Notes under the pieces: generated by a model
What the model saw: the letters and a program-made list of their open reading frames with translations, nothing else
The model's database searches: none
Told to the model about the DNA's origin: nothing
NCBI GenBank assembly: GCA_963817015.1
Contig: CAWFMV010000007.1
Span: forward strand, 806,001 to 870,000
From: VAZQ01 sp963817015
GTDB taxonomy: Bacteria; Pseudomonadota; Alphaproteobacteria; Rhizobiales; Xanthobacteraceae
Reading direction: 5' to 3'
DNA length: 64,000 nucleotides
Program-made: the position numbers and the translations under genes
Shown here: positions 63,889 through 64,000 of the stretch, piece after piece
Position numbering within the stretch: position 1 is the stretch's first letter
Layout: each line of letters begins with the position of its first letter

Positions 63889-64000
63889 CTAAACGGCGAC
63901 CTTATGTAGGAAGGTATCAACCTCGGCGCGCAGGTCGCCTGCTGCGGCTGCAACCGCTTCGGATGCGGTGAGCACAGTCTCGGCTGATTGACGCGTTTCG
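63889..64000 (-). CDS. C-terminal end of a second chemoreceptor, truncated by the window
   Basis: The minus strand from the window edge to the TAG at 63889 encodes ETRQSAETVLTASEAVAAAA, then GDLRAEVDTFLHKVAV. That matches the last 36 residues of the neighbouring chemoreceptor (ETRELAETVLSASEAVATAA, GDLRAEVETFLQKVAV). So a tandem paralogue continues to the right of the window. Confidence 0.85.
   Translation of the reverse strand, partial: ETRQSAETVLTASEAVAAAAGDLRAEVDTFLHKVAV

Noticed and set aside
1..64000. Insertion sequences, integrases, tRNA or rRNA genes
   Set aside because: None could be recognised by eye on either strand; only small non-coding palindromes suggest mobility.

Overview
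This is a GC-rich, densely coded window from an alphaproteobacterium. The housekeeping block at 0.1-8.2 kb (proA, nadD, rsfS, rlmH, an EnvC-type activator, ctpA, a divergent polysaccharide deacetylase, rppH, all on the minus strand) is in the order usual for Hyphomicrobiales (Rhizobiales). The intergenic palindromes resemble those I know from Bradyrhizobium, Rhodopseudomonas and relatives. I would place it near Nitrobacteraceae/Xanthobacteraceae; this is inference, as no rRNA or tRNA gene was seen.

Layout. 0.1-8.2 kb: housekeeping operon(s). 8.3-36.4 kb: a catabolic and uptake region. It holds an SDR, a 3-hydroxyisobutyrate-dehydrogenase-like enzyme, two-domain FAD ferredoxin reductase, IclR regulator, Rieske oxygenase, Rieske ferredoxin, UbiD-type decarboxylase, two thiamine-diphosphate (TPP) enzymes and three cupins. 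It also holds eight Bug/TctC-type periplasmic binding proteins and four ModA-type ones, with no TctA/TctB or ABC permease beside them. 36.9-44.4 kb: an operon with an EutA-like ATPase bearing histidine-rich ends, a fused Fe(III)-type ABC permease, its ATPase and a bicupin, followed after a terminator by a binding protein. 44.6-53.6 kb: a tripartite RND efflux operon (outer-membrane factor, fusion protein, two RND pumps). 53.9-59.8 kb: a deacetylase divergent from a second ABC operon carrying an alpha/beta hydrolase. 60.0-61.7 kb: DUF47 plus Pit phosphate transporter. 61.8-64.0 kb: an MHYT-PAS chemoreceptor and the tail of a paralogue cut by the window edge.

How the genes may work together. 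The Rieske oxygenase, ferredoxin and reductase form a plausible electron chain for hydroxylating an aromatic or related acid. UbiD, TPP and cupin enzymes would act on carboxylated intermediates, and the many binding proteins would capture carboxylic acids in the periplasm. A TPP enzyme / Bug protein / cupin module occurs twice. The substrate cannot be read from the sequence.

Quality warning. More than fifty apparent single-base indels, nearly all insertions, break genes at 13.3-23.3, 30.2-32.8 and 48.8-49.9 kb, with single ones near 4.4, 38.0, 42.4 and 46.0 kb. The proteins stay well conserved on both sides of each break, so I read them as probable uncorrected sequencing errors rather than true decay. 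Genes with one break are listed as CDS and those with two or more as pseudogene; coordinates of broken genes span the whole reconstructed gene.
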